NCBI RefSeq assembly: GCF_965279675.1 | Contig: NZ_CBDIIJ010000002.1 | Coordinates: 558,001 to 622,000 of the forward strand | Source of the DNA: Mucisphaera sp965279675 | Lineage (GTDB): Bacteria; Planctomycetota; Phycisphaerae; Phycisphaerales; Phycisphaeraceae | Length of the DNA: 64,000 bases | Direction of reading: 5' to 3' | Shown: piece by piece, positions 1-8,713 of the stretch | Numbering within the stretch: the stretch's first letter is position 1 | Layout of the letters: the number at the start of each line of letters is the position of its first letter | Translations under genes and position numbers: made by a program | Notes under the pieces: model-generated | Seen by the model: the letters and a program-made list of their open reading frames with translations, nothing else | What the model was told of the DNA's origin: nothing | The model's database searches: none

Positions 1-300
1 GCGGTCGATGGCGGGCCGGACTTCTTCGGCGAGGAGTTGGGCGCGGCTGGCCATGAACAGGAGCATCTCGGCGGTGAGGTCGATGGCGTCGTGGTTGGCG
101 GGGTCGAGCAGGACGGCGCGGACCTGCTCGCCGACGTAGGTGCCGCCCGGCTCGCGGACAGTGACGACCTCGAGGCCGGCGTTCTCGGCGTCGGTCACGA
201 GGCGCTTGATCTGGGTGGACTTGCCGGAGCCGTCGGGTCCGTCGAAGACAAGGAACCGGCTGCGGAGACGCTGCATCCATGCGTGGTCGTGGGCGGGCAT
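1..300 (-). CDS. tmk: Thymidylate kinase, N-terminal part (runs off window)
   Basis: The first 100 codons are present and the gene continues past base 1. The product phosphorylates dTMP to dTDP with ATP in the cytoplasm. The translation shows the P-loop GPDGSGKST at residues 21-29, followed by the TMP-binding REPGG at 49-53, both diagnostic of bacterial Tmk. About half the usual ~210 residues is visible. The ATG at 300 is chosen because it fits the family N-terminus and because a TATCTT box lies exactly six bases upstream with no Shine-Dalgarno sequence, which suggests a leaderless start. It is divergent from the methyltransferase at 405. Confidence 0.93.
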   Translation of the reverse strand, partial: MPAHDHAWMQRLRSRFLVFDGPDGSGKSTQIKRLVTDAENAGLEVVTVREPGGTYVGEQVRAVLLDPANHDAIDLTAEMLLFMASRAQLLAEEVRPAIDR

Positions 301-306
301 GGGGCG

Positions 307-312
307 AAGATA
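307..312 (-). promoter_or_regulatory. Candidate -10 box, leaderless tmk promoter
   Basis: The minus strand reads TATCTT, then six bases, then the tmk ATG. Transcription starting about seven bases after the box would begin at the start codon. No purine-rich ribosome site lies between. Inference from spacing only. Confidence 0.45.
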
Positions 313-391
313 GCGAAGGTTCGGGGGTTTCGCAGGCGGTAGGTGGACGGGTGTTTTTTTGGGGCGTGTCCGTGTCGTGGCGGGGTTCGGC

Positions 392-397
392 TAGGAT
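392..397 (+). promoter_or_regulatory. Candidate -10 box, leaderless methyltransferase promoter
   Basis: TAGGAT ends seven bases before the ATG at 405, with no Shine-Dalgarno sequence between. It has the same geometry as the tmk box on the other strand and several others in this window. Confidence 0.4.
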
Positions 398-404
398 CGT
401 GGTT

Positions 405-1034
405 ATGCCGACGAAATGGACGGACGACCCGCTGGAACCGTACCGCCAGGCTCAGGCCGAGCAGGGCGCGGCTTTTGGAGTGACCCTCTGGAACAGCGAG
501 GCCTCGCAGCGAAAGCGCTTCCGGGTCTTCCGGGAGATGGTTTTTCTGGAGGGCAAGCGGGTGCTGGATGCGGGTTGTTCGCGGGGAGACCTGGCAGCCT
601 ATCTGCTGGAGCACGAGGTGCGGTACGGGCACTACGTGGGGGTGGACGGGATCGCCGAGGTCATCGGGTTTGCGGAGAAGCGGGGTCTGCCCGATACGAC
701 GTTCGTCGCGGCGGATCTCCTGGCAGAACCGGAGGTCCTGCTGGCGCAGCGTCCGCAGGTCGTCCTGCTGTCGGGGACATTGAACACGATGGACGAACCG
801 ACGGCGCAGCGCTTGCTGGCGTCGTGCTGGGAGGCCTGTTCGGAGACGCTGGCATTCAACTTCCTGTCAGACCTGGCGGGCCCGGATGCCCCGCCTCAGG
901 ACTATCCTGCGACCCGGCTGCCGACCGTCCGTCTCCTCGAATGGGCGGCCAGGGAGGCCCGGGGCAACGTCATCCTGCGGCAGGATTATTTCCGCTACGG
1001 GCACGACGCCACGATCGTGATGCGTCGAGACTGA
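405..1034 (+). CDS. SAM-dependent methyltransferase, class I
   Basis: A 209-residue protein with the class I methyltransferase glycine-rich SAM loop VLDAGCSRGD at residues 53-62, then an acidic end-of-strand position (VGVDG) about 20 residues later. The substrate cannot be read from the sequence. The frame is open back to 279, but the ATG at 405 is preferred: the extra upstream residues look like untranslated leader, and a TAGGAT box sits seven bases before this ATG. It is divergent from tmk, with 104 bases between the two starts. No signal peptide, so presumably cytoplasmic. Confidence 0.8.
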   Translation: MPTKWTDDPLEPYRQAQAEQGAAFGVTLWNSEASQRKRFRVFREMVFLEGKRVLDAGCSRGDLAAYLLEHEVRYGHYVGVDGIAEVIGFAEKRGLPDTTFVAADLLAEPEVLLAQRPQVVLLSGTLNTMDEPTAQRLLASCWEACSETLAFNFLSDLAGPDAPPQDYPATRLPTVRLLEWAAREARGNVILRQDYFRYGHDATIVMRRD

Positions 1035-1058
1035 TACGGGCTGTTGGCGGCATTCGGC

Positions 1059-2009
1059 TCAGCGGCGGGCTTCGACACTGTCGGGCAGCTCGATCGACCA
1101 CTTCGAAGCATTGGTGAGCGAGCGGGGGAGGCCGGTGTCGTCGAGGATCAGCGGCTCCCAGTGCTGGATGTCGTGGCCTTTGATGCCATCGGGTCGGGAG
1201 CCCCAGAGGTCGGCCATCCAGATGTGCTGCGGGCCGTCGGGTGTCTGGATGGTGGCGATATCGGTCTGCTGGCCGGGCACGATGATCCGGCCGTCGACGG
1301 CACGGTTGATCTCGCCGACACGCTGCCAGGGGCCCATGGGTGTCTCGGCCCGGTAGACCTCGGCGTTCGCCCCGGCGGGGCAGAAGCAGCAGGTCTTGCC
1401 GAAGATGGTGTAGACGTAGCCGTTGTGGCGGTACATAGCGGGCGCTTCGACGTAGGCGGCGAAGGTGCCTGAGTTCTCTTTGGTCGAGGCGGTCAGTGAC
1501 TCGTCGAGTCGATCGACGGACATGTGGTGGTGACCGTCTGGCGTTTCCATGATGGAGGTGTAGATGAGGTAACCGGTGCCGTCTTCATCGACGAAGACGT
1601 TGTGGTCGCCGGGCTGGGGCATCGCGACCTCGGCGCCGGTCTGGACCATCTCGAAGGGGCCTTCGGGGTTGTCGGCGATGGCGACGCCGAAGTGCCCTTC
1701 CCAGAGCACGGGATACCAGTTGAACCAGAGGACGTACTTCTCGGTGGCGGGGTTGTAGACGACGTAGGGCCGGTAGCCGACGCCTTCGAGCGTCTTGGTC
1801 AGGAGGTCGCCGTGGGGCGTCCAGTTTTCCAGATCGGGCGAGCTGTAGACGACGTAGCGATTGGCCGGGGTGAAGCCGTCGGTGTCTTCGTACCCGGTAC
1901 CGTAGAGGTAGAAGCGTCCCTCGAACTGCCGGAGGCAGCCGTCGTGCGCGTCGATGATGTCGCCATGGATATCGACGCGGGGCTCAGTGTTATGGATGTT
2001 GGCGATCAT
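1059..2009 (-). CDS. Glycoside hydrolase family 43-like, possible exo-beta-galactanase
   Basis: A 316-residue five-bladed-propeller glycosidase. The N-terminal AHDG (21-24) sits where GH43 subfamily 24 galactanases have AHGG. Asp135 in GDHNVFVDEDG fits the pKa-modulating aspartate, and Glu188 in VEAPAMY matches the general acid of that subfamily, whose known members release galactose from beta-1,3-galactan. There is no signal peptide, so it probably acts inside the cell on imported oligosaccharides. Its ATG overlaps the stop of the GH2 gene (ATGA), so the two are translationally coupled. The subfamily call comes from motif resemblance only; plain GH43 is safer. Confidence 0.75.
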   Translation of the reverse strand: MIANIHNTEPRVDIHGDIIDAHDGCLRQFEGRFYLYGTGYEDTDGFTPANRYVVYSSPDLENWTPHGDLLTKTLEGVGYRPYVVYNPATEKYVLWFNWYPVLWEGHFGVAIADNPEGPFEMVQTGAEVAMPQPGDHNVFVDEDGTGYLIYTSIMETPDGHHHMSVDRLDESLTASTKENSGTFAAYVEAPAMYRHNGYVYTIFGKTCCFCPAGANAEVYRAETPMGPWQRVGEINRAVDGRIIVPGQQTDIATIQTPDGPQHIWMADLWGSRPDGIKGHDIQHWEPLILDDTGLPRSLTNASKWSIELPDSVEARR

Positions 2010-5000
2010 GGGTGTACTTTCTGATCGGTCTTCAGTTCGAGGGTGGCTTCGCCGGTGAAGCGGGTTCCGGGCTTGACGATGATCTCCTCGAACTTGATCG
2101 ACTTCATCAGGTGAGGCTCGGTGCCGCCATTGTGGAAGTCGTAGACGTTGAGATGGAAACCATCGGTTCTTGGACCGTGCTTCTCGGCGGTAAAGATGGT
2201 GTCGTCGAGGTCGTCGTTGGCGGGGATGGCCTGGAGGTGCTGTCGACCCTTGGCGAGGATGATGGCGGCGGTTCCGCTGTCGTGCACCAGCCCGCCATGG
2301 TGGAAGTCGAACCGGGTCGCGCGGAAGTCGCGGGTGACGCCTGAGATCTTGTCCTGCGACCAGGGCCAGGGGCGGTGACCATCGACGACCTGCTCGATGT
2401 GCCGCTGGTCGGCGTAGGCCGGGTCGCCGGTGGCCGGCGCGGTGCCCGTAGCCCGACCGATGTGGCTATCCGGGTAAACGGACCAGAAGGCATCACGCTG
2501 CCAGGTGAAGTGGTCGAAGCCTTCGGCGACCGGGATCTGCAGGCCGGAGGCAAAGAGATTGAACTCCTGATCGCGGGTCCAGGTGAAGTCGTAGGCGACC
2601 GTGGCCTTGCCGTCGCTGTGGATGGTGGTGGTCATGGTGCCGATGGCATCGTCGGCGTAGCCGCCGTAGGCGGTGATGCGGAGAAGGTTGTCGGTGCTGT
2701 GGACCATGACGGACTCGGCTTGCCAGTCGGTCACCTGGTTGACGAGCGTCAGTTGCCCCTGCCTGCGGAAGAAGCGGAGCTGAGCAGGGAGGACGTTGAG
2801 GGTTGGTGATCCGTTGATAACGGTCCGGTTGTCGACGGAAGCACTGGTGATGAGCCCGGTGCTCTGGTCGATCCGATAGGTCGTGTCGCCTACCGTGGCG
2901 ATCCAGTGGTTGCCTCGCTCGGTGACATCGATGTCGAACGTTTCAGGCTCTTCGGCCTCGGTCGGGAGGTCTTCTTTACGCACGGTCAGGTGGTAGCGGT
3001 CGACCTCGTGGCCGTTGGGATCGATCACACGGAGTTCGACGGGCTGCTCGGCTTCGGGATCGATCGGCAGCAGCAGGGTCGAACGGCTGTGGGGCTTGCC
3101 TTCAATCTTGGCCTCACCTGACGTCTCGCCGTGTTTCCAGGCGAAGGTGACCTCGGAGAGATCGGTGAAGTCGTAGCGGTTCTCGACGGTGTAGGCGACA
3201 GCCGTGAGTTCGTCGCGATAGGTGCCGGCGGTTTCGTGGATACGAACGGGGGAGTGCGACTTCTGGACGTGCCAGTAGAGATCGTTGATGCGCCGCTGTG
3301 CATCGAAGACACCTCGCCAGATGCCGGGAGCACCGATGTTGCGGTAGGGAGCGCCTTTGAAGTGGAAACCACCCATGAAGTGAGGGACGTTGTAGAGATG
3401 GTTCAGGTGGATCTCGGCGTAGGCGGCCCAGTACTCATCGACGCCTGGATCGAACGCGATCTCCTTCACATTATTCGTGTGAACGTGCAGCCATTCGGTG
3501 AAGAAGATCGGCCGGTCTTCGGGGTAGTCCCACGCCGGGTCATGGACCCGTGAGAGATCGGAGAGATCGGCCACGGCGGCGGTTTTATCGCGCGGGTAGT
3601 GGTCGTCATTGATGTCCATGTACGGGATGGACACACCGAGTCGGGCATCCGAACCGAAGAACAGCGGCCGGCTGGGGTCGCGCTTCTTCATGCCGAGGGC
3701 GGCGACCTTGAAGTAATCGTAATAAGCGCATTCGTTGCCAAGACCCCAGGTCAGGACGGAGGGGTTGGAGTAGTAGCTCTCGATCATCGTGGCGACGTGG
3801 TGGCGGTAGGGTCCGGCGATGGACGGATCGGCTCCGAAATCGCCGAGCGGGCCGCGGTCGTACATCATGATGGAGACCATGGCCTCGACCGTCGTGTAAA
3901 TACCGAGTTCGTCACAGAGTTCGGCGTAGTCGTAAACCGGCGTGGGTCGTGAACGCAGGGCGTTGAAGTTGGCACCCTGGAACAGCTTGATATCGCGCTC
4001 GATCATCTCACGCGGGACGGACTCGCCGTAGTCGGGATGGGTGATGTGGTAGTTGGTGCCGCGTAGCTTGACGGGTGAACCGTTGACCAGGAGCTGGTGG
4101 CCTTCGACGTAGACCTCGCGGAAACCAAAACGCTGACGAGCCGACATGACGGTCCCGTCGCCATCTTTCAGCTCGGCGTGGATGTGGTAGAGGTGAGGCG
4201 TCTCAGCGGTCCAGGTCTTGAAGCCCAACACCTTCATCGGGACCGTGAGTTCGAGGGTCTGCCCCGCGGCAATCGCGGGCAGCAGCGTGGTCGACTCGGC
4301 CGGGTTGAGTTCCACGGTCTGGCCGTCGGCGGTGGTGAGGGAGAAGGCGAGCGACGCGGTGGAGATCGACTGATCGCTGTGGTTGGCCACGCGCACGTGG
4401 GCGTTCATCGTGGCGGCGGTGTTGTTCTGGTCGAGGTCGGTGTCGACGTGCAGACGACCCAGGTTGAGCTTGGGCAGAGCCTGGAGGTAGACATCCCGGG
4501 TGATCCCGCCAAGCTCTCGGCGTGACCAGTGGGTGACCAGTGATTTCTCGATGGTGAGGACGAGTTCGTTGGCCTGGCCGGGTTTGGCAAACTCGGTGAT
4601 GTCGTACTCGCTGGGGAGGGTCGCGATGTCATTGCCACCGACCTGCTGGCCGTTGATCCAGAGCTTGCCGTAGCCATCAACACCCTCGAAGCGAAGGATG
4701 ATGGTTCGACCCGCCCAGTTGGCCGGGATATCGAGGGTGCGTGTGTAAGCAACAGGCACGCCAAACTCCCGGTGCATCCGGGGGAAGCCCTGGAGCGCAA
4801 AGTGACGCGGGATCTCGAGCTCCGCCCAGTCACTGATGCTGGCGGCGGTGCCGTCGAAGGTGTCGGGCACGGCGTGCACAAACTGCCAGGTGCCGTTGAC
4901 CGAGATGCGGTGGTTGTCGAGGTCCGGGACGTCAAGGTCGCGGGGGGTCAACCGGACGAAGGGGAGGATCTCGGCGTTCACGCCCGAGCTGGCATAGCCG

Positions 5001-5188
5001 AGCGACGCGGGGTTGTCGTCGACCGGGTCCTCATCGGTGCGTGCGTCTGCGGGATCGCCCTGGATGTCGGACTGGGCCAGGGCCGTCTGGCCGAAAGCAG
5101 TCACGAGCAGCAGGATCGCTGCGAGCAGAAACCTCCAGGCTGAGGCGGATCGGGAGGCAGGATGAGCGGACGCCGACGTTGATGGCAT
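2006..5188 (-). CDS. Glycoside hydrolase family 2, exported beta-galactosidase-like
   Basis: A 1060-residue GH2 enzyme. Residues about 18-39 form a signal peptide. A sugar-binding jelly roll (about 110-235) and an Ig-like domain precede the TIM barrel. The general acid/base is Glu486 in WGLGNEC and the nucleophile is Glu565 in FFTEW. The C-terminal third resembles the beta-galactosidase small-chain domain (DAFWSVYPDSHIGR). The ATG at 5188 is used because AAAGGA lies about 12 bases upstream and the signal peptide follows directly; the frame opens 30 codons earlier. It is flanked by a PEP-CTERM gene and GH43, so it likely trims galactosides outside the cytoplasm. Exact specificity is unknown. 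Confidence 0.85.
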   Translation of the reverse strand: MPSTSASAHPASRSASAWRFLLAAILLLVTAFGQTALAQSDIQGDPADARTDEDPVDDNPASLGYASSGVNAEILPFVRLTPRDLDVPDLDNHRISVNGTWQFVHAVPDTFDGTAASISDWAELEIPRHFALQGFPRMHREFGVPVAYTRTLDIPANWAGRTIILRFEGVDGYGKLWINGQQVGGNDIATLPSEYDITEFAKPGQANELVLTIEKSLVTHWSRRELGGITRDVYLQALPKLNLGRLHVDTDLDQNNTAATMNAHVRVANHSDQSISTASLAFSLTTADGQTVELNPAESTTLLPAIAAGQTLELTVPMKVLGFKTWTAETPHLYHIHAELKDGDGTVMSARQRFGFREVYVEGHQLLVNGSPVKLRGTNYHITHPDYGESVPREMIERDIKLFQGANFNALRSRPTPVYDYAELCDELGIYTTVEAMVSIMMYDRGPLGDFGADPSIAGPYRHHVATMIESYYSNPSVLTWGLGNECAYYDYFKVAALGMKKRDPSRPLFFGSDARLGVSIPYMDINDDHYPRDKTAAVADLSDLSRVHDPAWDYPEDRPIFFTEWLHVHTNNVKEIAFDPGVDEYWAAYAEIHLNHLYNVPHFMGGFHFKGAPYRNIGAPGIWRGVFDAQRRINDLYWHVQKSHSPVRIHETAGTYRDELTAVAYTVENRYDFTDLSEVTFAWKHGETSGEAKIEGKPHSRSTLLLPIDPEAEQPVELRVIDPNGHEVDRYHLTVRKEDLPTEAEEPETFDIDVTERGNHWIATVGDTTYRIDQSTGLITSASVDNRTVINGSPTLNVLPAQLRFFRRQGQLTLVNQVTDWQAESVMVHSTDNLLRITAYGGYADDAIGTMTTTIHSDGKATVAYDFTWTRDQEFNLFASGLQIPVAEGFDHFTWQRDAFWSVYPDSHIGRATGTAPATGDPAYADQRHIEQVVDGHRPWPWSQDKISGVTRDFRATRFDFHHGGLVHDSGTAAIILAKGRQHLQAIPANDDLDDTIFTAEKHGPRTDGFHLNVYDFHNGGTEPHLMKSIKFEEIIVKPGTRFTGEATLELKTDQKVHP

Positions 5189-5257
5189 AGCGTGTTGGTT
5201 CCTTTGGGAGGAGGTTTGCGTTGGGCCCAGTGACACAGCGGCCTGGGTGAAAGCCCT

Positions 5258-5281
5258 TGACGGCGGTTTGGCCGCCAAAGA
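5258..5281 (-). other. Intercistronic hairpin upstream of the GH2 gene
   Basis: GGCGG-CCAAA-CCGCC forms a five-base-pair stem in the GH2 leader. A second weak hairpin (GCCC-GTAT-GGGC) lies near 5299-5310, just after the PEP-CTERM stop. No U-tract follows, so an mRNA-processing or stability role is likelier than termination. Confidence 0.3.
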
Positions 5282-5321
5282 CTAGGAGGATCTGCATTCA
5301 GCCCGTATGGGCCAAGTGAGA

Positions 5322-6164
5322 TCAGGCGTGACGACGCCTGAGCATCGCAGCACTCAGTGCGAGCAGCGCGACCGAGGCCGGCTCTGGGATCGCGCTGACG
5401 ACGAGGTTGTCGATGAAGCGTGCATCAAAGTTGTTGGAACTGATGGTGAGAGAACCGAAGTTCGAGCCACCAGTGGTCACGAAATCCTGAGAGATCGTGC
5501 CGTCAACAAGGACGTTGATGTCGATGTTGTCGGTGTCGCCATAGGCACCGGGCACCTGTGGCGTCACAGTCAGCAGCAGCGTGTGCGGCGCCACGGGATC
5601 GAGGTAGTCAAAGTTGGAGTCTGAGACGTTGTCGATGAAGGCCTCGGCGTTGGCGGCATTGCCGGCGTTGGCCTGCTGGAACAGGATCGACCAGTCGGCT
5701 GCGCCGATCGCGGTGAAGTCGCTCAGAGGGGCACTGGCATCAACACCAAGGCCCATCGCGATATAACCACCGCCACCGGGACCGCTGGCGGGCGGGGTCA
5801 CGAAGCGGCCAAAGTCCATTGCCACGGTGAAGCCATTAGGGGCCACGGTGGTGACATCGAAGTCGTAAAGGCTGGATGTGCCGAACGGGATACCGAGGCT
5901 GCCGTTGGTCACGGCGTTACGGCCGCCGCCGCCACGGCTGGGTCCTGCGATCCAGGCCTGCACGTTGGTGCCGCCGAAGGCGTTATCGTTGGTACCCCAG
6001 TCCGAGAAGTTGGGGTCAGCACCGTTGGGATCACCGTTGGCGTCGCCGCTGCCGGTGACGCGGTCGAACGAGTCCGAGTAGATCACGCCGGCATCGGCGG
6101 TACCGACAAACAGCGTGGTGGCGAGGGCTGCGATTCCTAGTTTCATTCCGTCATGCATCTTCAT
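5322..6164 (-). CDS. PEP-CTERM sorting domain protein
   Basis: A 280-residue exported protein of unknown ligand. Residues 1-25 are a signal peptide ending TADA. The body begins YSDSFDR and includes FSDWGTNDNAFGG; this opening is shared with the product of 7237-8511 (DQFER, FSDWGANDNADGG), so the two contain related jelly-roll-like domains. The C-terminus has the PEP-CTERM signature: IPEPAS, a hydrophobic stretch, then RRR. Such tails are recognised by an exosortase, which is not in this window. The ATG at 6164 follows AGAGAGGAAAGAG, a good ribosome site. It lies between the pseudopilin and GH2 genes in one minus-strand run. Confidence 0.85.
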   Translation of the reverse strand: MKMHDGMKLGIAALATTLFVGTADAGVIYSDSFDRVTGSGDANGDPNGADPNFSDWGTNDNAFGGTNVQAWIAGPSRGGGGRNAVTNGSLGIPFGTSSLYDFDVTTVAPNGFTVAMDFGRFVTPPASGPGGGGYIAMGLGVDASAPLSDFTAIGAADWSILFQQANAGNAANAEAFIDNVSDSNFDYLDPVAPHTLLLTVTPQVPGAYGDTDNIDINVLVDGTISQDFVTTGGSNFGSLTISSNNFDARFIDNLVVSAIPEPASVALLALSAAMLRRRHA

Positions 6165-6207
6165 TTCTCTTTCCTCTCTTAGGGTGAAGCGAATCAGACA
6201 GGGTTGT

Positions 6208-6222
6208 GTGCCATACGGGCAC
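6208..6222 (-). other. Intercistronic hairpin after the pseudopilin gene
   Basis: GTGCC-ATACG-GGCAC forms a five-base-pair stem with a five-base loop between the pseudopilin stop (6237) and the PEP-CTERM start (6164). There is no terminal U-run. It may protect the upstream message end or attenuate readthrough. Confidence 0.3.
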
Positions 6223-6236
6223 GAGGGGTGAGTGAG

Positions 6237-7112
6237 TCAGTCCAGTTGTGGGGGCTTGGCAGGAGCGGGATCAAGACTGGCGTAGTCCTGATGCCATTCG
6301 AGGTCCCAGAGCCCGTTAATCGGTACAGCGCGGGCACTGCCGTCAGCAAAGGCAATGTTAACGATGTCACGGTGGCGATCCATGTACATCTCGTGGTAGC
6401 CATAGATACGCATCGGGACGGTGTTGACGAAGGGAGCCGACTTGTCGTGCACGGCGAGTTGCCCGGGAGCACCAACAGTGGTTGCTCGCACGCCATCCGG
6501 AGCGATCGCAATCCAGCAACCATCGCCGGCAAATGGCACGTTGCTGGTATTGCGAACCGAATCAAAACCCTGGAAGCGTATGTCGTTGCGGTGTTGAAGC
6601 CCCTGGGCATTGGCAACAAAACCGGGCGTGTTGTTGGCAAACTGTTCGGTGGCAAACCATCCGTTGTAGGTGTAGCTACTTCGGGTCTCGAAGCCGCCAA
6701 AGCCTCCACGCTGATAAGCGGTTTTCGCGGTGCCACCCCAGTCATTGTTGCTGATGCGTACCGCACCCTGCGCCACGGCATCATCCACATTCTCGATCGA
6801 ATCTGTTTCGGGACAGATGTTGACCGTGTCAGTGTCCTCAAGATCAAGATAGCCACCATCGGTCAGCAGGTTCATCGGATAATTGTTGTAGCCGGCGAAA
6901 TCGTTATCGGTGAGCCATGTGAAGTAGGCAACGCCGATCTGTCGGACGTTGCTGCCACAGGCAAGCGTGCGAGCCGTGCTTCGAGCAGCTCCCAGGGCCG
7001 GCAGGAGAATACCGATCAGCAGCGCGATGATGGAGATCACGACCAGCAGCTCGATGAGGGTGAAGCCGCGTCGGGTTTGCGAGAGGTTGTTGCGGAGCGT
7101 GCGAGTTGACAT
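6237..7112 (-). CDS. Prepilin-type N-terminal cleavage/methylation protein
   Basis: A 291-residue type IV pilin-like protein of the large planctomycete class with an H-X9-type globular domain. The leader ends RRG and cleavage precedes Phe17 of FTLIELLVV; Glu21 is the conserved Glu5 of mature pseudopilins. One hydrophobic helix (17-40) is followed by a domain with AFADGSARAVP near the C-terminus, typical of this group. The ATG at 7112 is chosen because AAGGA lies eight bases upstream; the frame is open 51 codons further without pilin character. Inside a glycosidase locus it may belong to a surface or secretion structure for polysaccharide handling. That role is inferred. Confidence 0.85.
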   Translation of the reverse strand: MSTRTLRNNLSQTRRGFTLIELLVVISIIALLIGILLPALGAARSTARTLACGSNVRQIGVAYFTWLTDNDFAGYNNYPMNLLTDGGYLDLEDTDTVNICPETDSIENVDDAVAQGAVRISNNDWGGTAKTAYQRGGFGGFETRSSYTYNGWFATEQFANNTPGFVANAQGLQHRNDIRFQGFDSVRNTSNVPFAGDGCWIAIAPDGVRATTVGAPGQLAVHDKSAPFVNTVPMRIYGYHEMYMDRHRDIVNIAFADGSARAVPINGLWDLEWHQDYASLDPAPAKPPQLD

Positions 7113-7189
7113 TGATCCGTCCTTAGTCAAGGAAGGTGGCCGTTGCTTGAGCCACAGAGGCGATTCGCCAGAGCCTGGCGGTTTGAAAG

Positions 7190-7220
7190 GCCCGGTGCCC
7201 GCCGTTGAGCGGGGCCGGGC
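7190..7220 (-). other. Strong intercistronic stem-loop
   Basis: An eleven-base-pair stem (GCCCGG and CCCGC pairing with GCGGG and CCGGGC) has a six-base loop and small internal bulge. It lies just after the dockerin/PEP-CTERM stop and before the pseudopilin gene. On the minus strand it is followed only by CCTTTC, so it is at best a partial terminator or an mRNA-stabilising end. Confidence 0.45.
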
Positions 7221-7236
7221 TTCAGCGTGACAACGA

Positions 7237-8511
7237 TTAACGGCGACGAACCGCGGCGAGGGCACCTAGGCCGAGCAGCGCGAGGCTGGCCGGCTCGGGT
7301 ACGGCAGACGTGCCGAAGTTGGTGGCAAGCAACGAGAGGTCGATCAGATCAACGACGGCATCGGTGTTGAAGTTGCCGCCCGCCCAGCCAGCGGTGCTGT
7401 TGAAGCTGGTGGCCAGGGCCGAGAGGTCGATCAGATCGACATTGCTATCAAGGTTGGCGTCGCCGGGAACTGTGCCGAGGATGTTGCTGATGAGGTTGTC
7501 GAGGTCACCGGCATCAACCGCGCTGCTGCCATCGAGATCGAACTGGCTGTCACTGGAGCCGGCACGGATCGCGGCGGTCAGCAGGTCGATGTCAGCGGCA
7601 TCGACGATGGTGTCGCCATTGAAGTCACCCGCGACGCCATCGGGCGCGGTGTCGAGTGAGGAGATGATGAGGTTGTCGATCTGAGCGTCACCCGAGTTGG
7701 TCGTCCAGCCGATGTAGCCGAAGTGCTCGCCGTCTGAGCCAACCGTGTGGGTCGCAGCGGACACAGGATTGAAGACCGGCGTCAAACCGGGAGTCAGCGT
7801 GGCGATTGAGATGGAAGCCGTCACCTGATCGCCCACATCGAAGCCATCGGGCGCTTCCACCTTGATCGATGCACGATGCAGCTCGGTGGAGAAGCCGAAG
7901 GCTCCATTGATGTCGCCGGGAGGGTCGAGCTTCACGGTGCTTTCGAACACCTGCATGCGGCCGGTGCCCAGACCATCATCCTGGAAGATCCAGAGGTGTT
8001 CAGCAGCGTGATCCGCATTAAAGATGGGACGGAACGCAGCACCATCGCTGGTGTTGGCCGCTTCAAACGGATCGTAGCCGTAGAAGAAGCTGAGGAAACC
8101 GCCCGAGCGACGGAAGTCGAACTCAACGGTGTAACCGCCACCGAAGAGGACATCGGGATCGGAGGCGAGATCGTAATTGACCATCGCAGCACCGAAACGA
8201 ATGATGCCCTCGTTATCGTTGGGGTCGCCATCAAACTGGGCGCCATCGCCCTCCTGAACAGTCTGATCGACGCCACCATCTGTCGGTGGCCGGCTTGGGG
8301 TCGTGATGTAGGTCTGGACGATGCTGCCGCCATCGGCGTTGTCGTTGGCACCCCAGTCGGAGAAGGTGTCGCCGTTGTCGGGCAACGTGTTGCCGCTGAC
8401 ACGCTCGAACTGATCGGAGATCAGGACCTTCGGCGTTTGAGCCTGAGCGGCAGCGGCGAAACCGGTGGCCGTGAGAGCGGCGATAAGTGTGCTGGTGCAG
8501 GCGTTCTTCAT
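7237..8511 (-). CDS. Dockerin-type repeat protein with PEP-CTERM anchor
   Basis: A 424-residue exported protein. A signal peptide (1-24, ending AQA) is followed by a jelly-roll-like domain opening SDQFERVSG and closing IDNLIIS. Residues 295-403 hold four EF-hand-like dockerin motifs of the type GDxNxDxxVDxxDL, two of them carrying VDLIDLS. VPEPAS at 404 starts the PEP-CTERM tail, which ends VRRR. The ATG at 8511 fits the signal peptide and has AAGGG about twelve bases upstream. It is first in the minus-strand polysaccharide operon and divergent from the AraC gene. Likely a calcium-binding, envelope-anchored binding protein; the ligand is unknown. Confidence 0.88.
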   Translation of the reverse strand: MKNACTSTLIAALTATGFAAAAQAQTPKVLISDQFERVSGNTLPDNGDTFSDWGANDNADGGSIVQTYITTPSRPPTDGGVDQTVQEGDGAQFDGDPNDNEGIIRFGAAMVNYDLASDPDVLFGGGYTVEFDFRRSGGFLSFFYGYDPFEAANTSDGAAFRPIFNADHAAEHLWIFQDDGLGTGRMQVFESTVKLDPPGDINGAFGFSTELHRASIKVEAPDGFDVGDQVTASISIATLTPGLTPVFNPVSAATHTVGSDGEHFGYIGWTTNSGDAQIDNLIISSLDTAPDGVAGDFNGDTIVDAADIDLLTAAIRAGSSDSQFDLDGSSAVDAGDLDNLISNILGTVPGDANLDSNVDLIDLSALATSFNSTAGWAGGNFNTDAVVDLIDLSLLATNFGTSAVPEPASLALLGLGALAAVRRR

Positions 8512-8604
8512 GGTTTTCTCGACCCTTTCTGGTGCACGGCTGTGCGTGATGCCTTGGAAACGCGATGGCTGACTGGACTGGCTGTAACCGGTGCTTGTTT
8601 GATC

Positions 8605-8632
8605 TTGACACGTGACCAAATGAGACTATGAC
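8605..8632 (+). promoter_or_regulatory. Candidate promoter for araC-like gene
   Basis: TTGACA (8605-8610) and TATGAC (8627-8632) are separated by 16 bases, a reasonable housekeeping promoter pointing at the AraC-type gene. The predicted start near 8640 would give a 70-base leader that contains the palindrome at 8675-8687. Confidence 0.45.
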
Positions 8633-8674
8633 TATGTGAGAGTTTAAACCGAAGATTCAGGCTTGCAACGCTCA

Positions 8675-8687
8675 TTTTGTGACAAAA
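8675..8687. promoter_or_regulatory. Palindromic operator-like site
   Basis: TTTTGT-G-ACAAAA is a perfect inverted repeat around one central base, in the divergent region between the dockerin/PEP-CTERM operon and the AraC-type regulator. The direct repeat TGATCGA follows at 8690-8706. This is a candidate binding site for the adjacent regulator, not demonstrated. Confidence 0.35.
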
Positions 8688-8713
8688 CTTGATCGATTGT
8701 GATCGAAGGCGCT

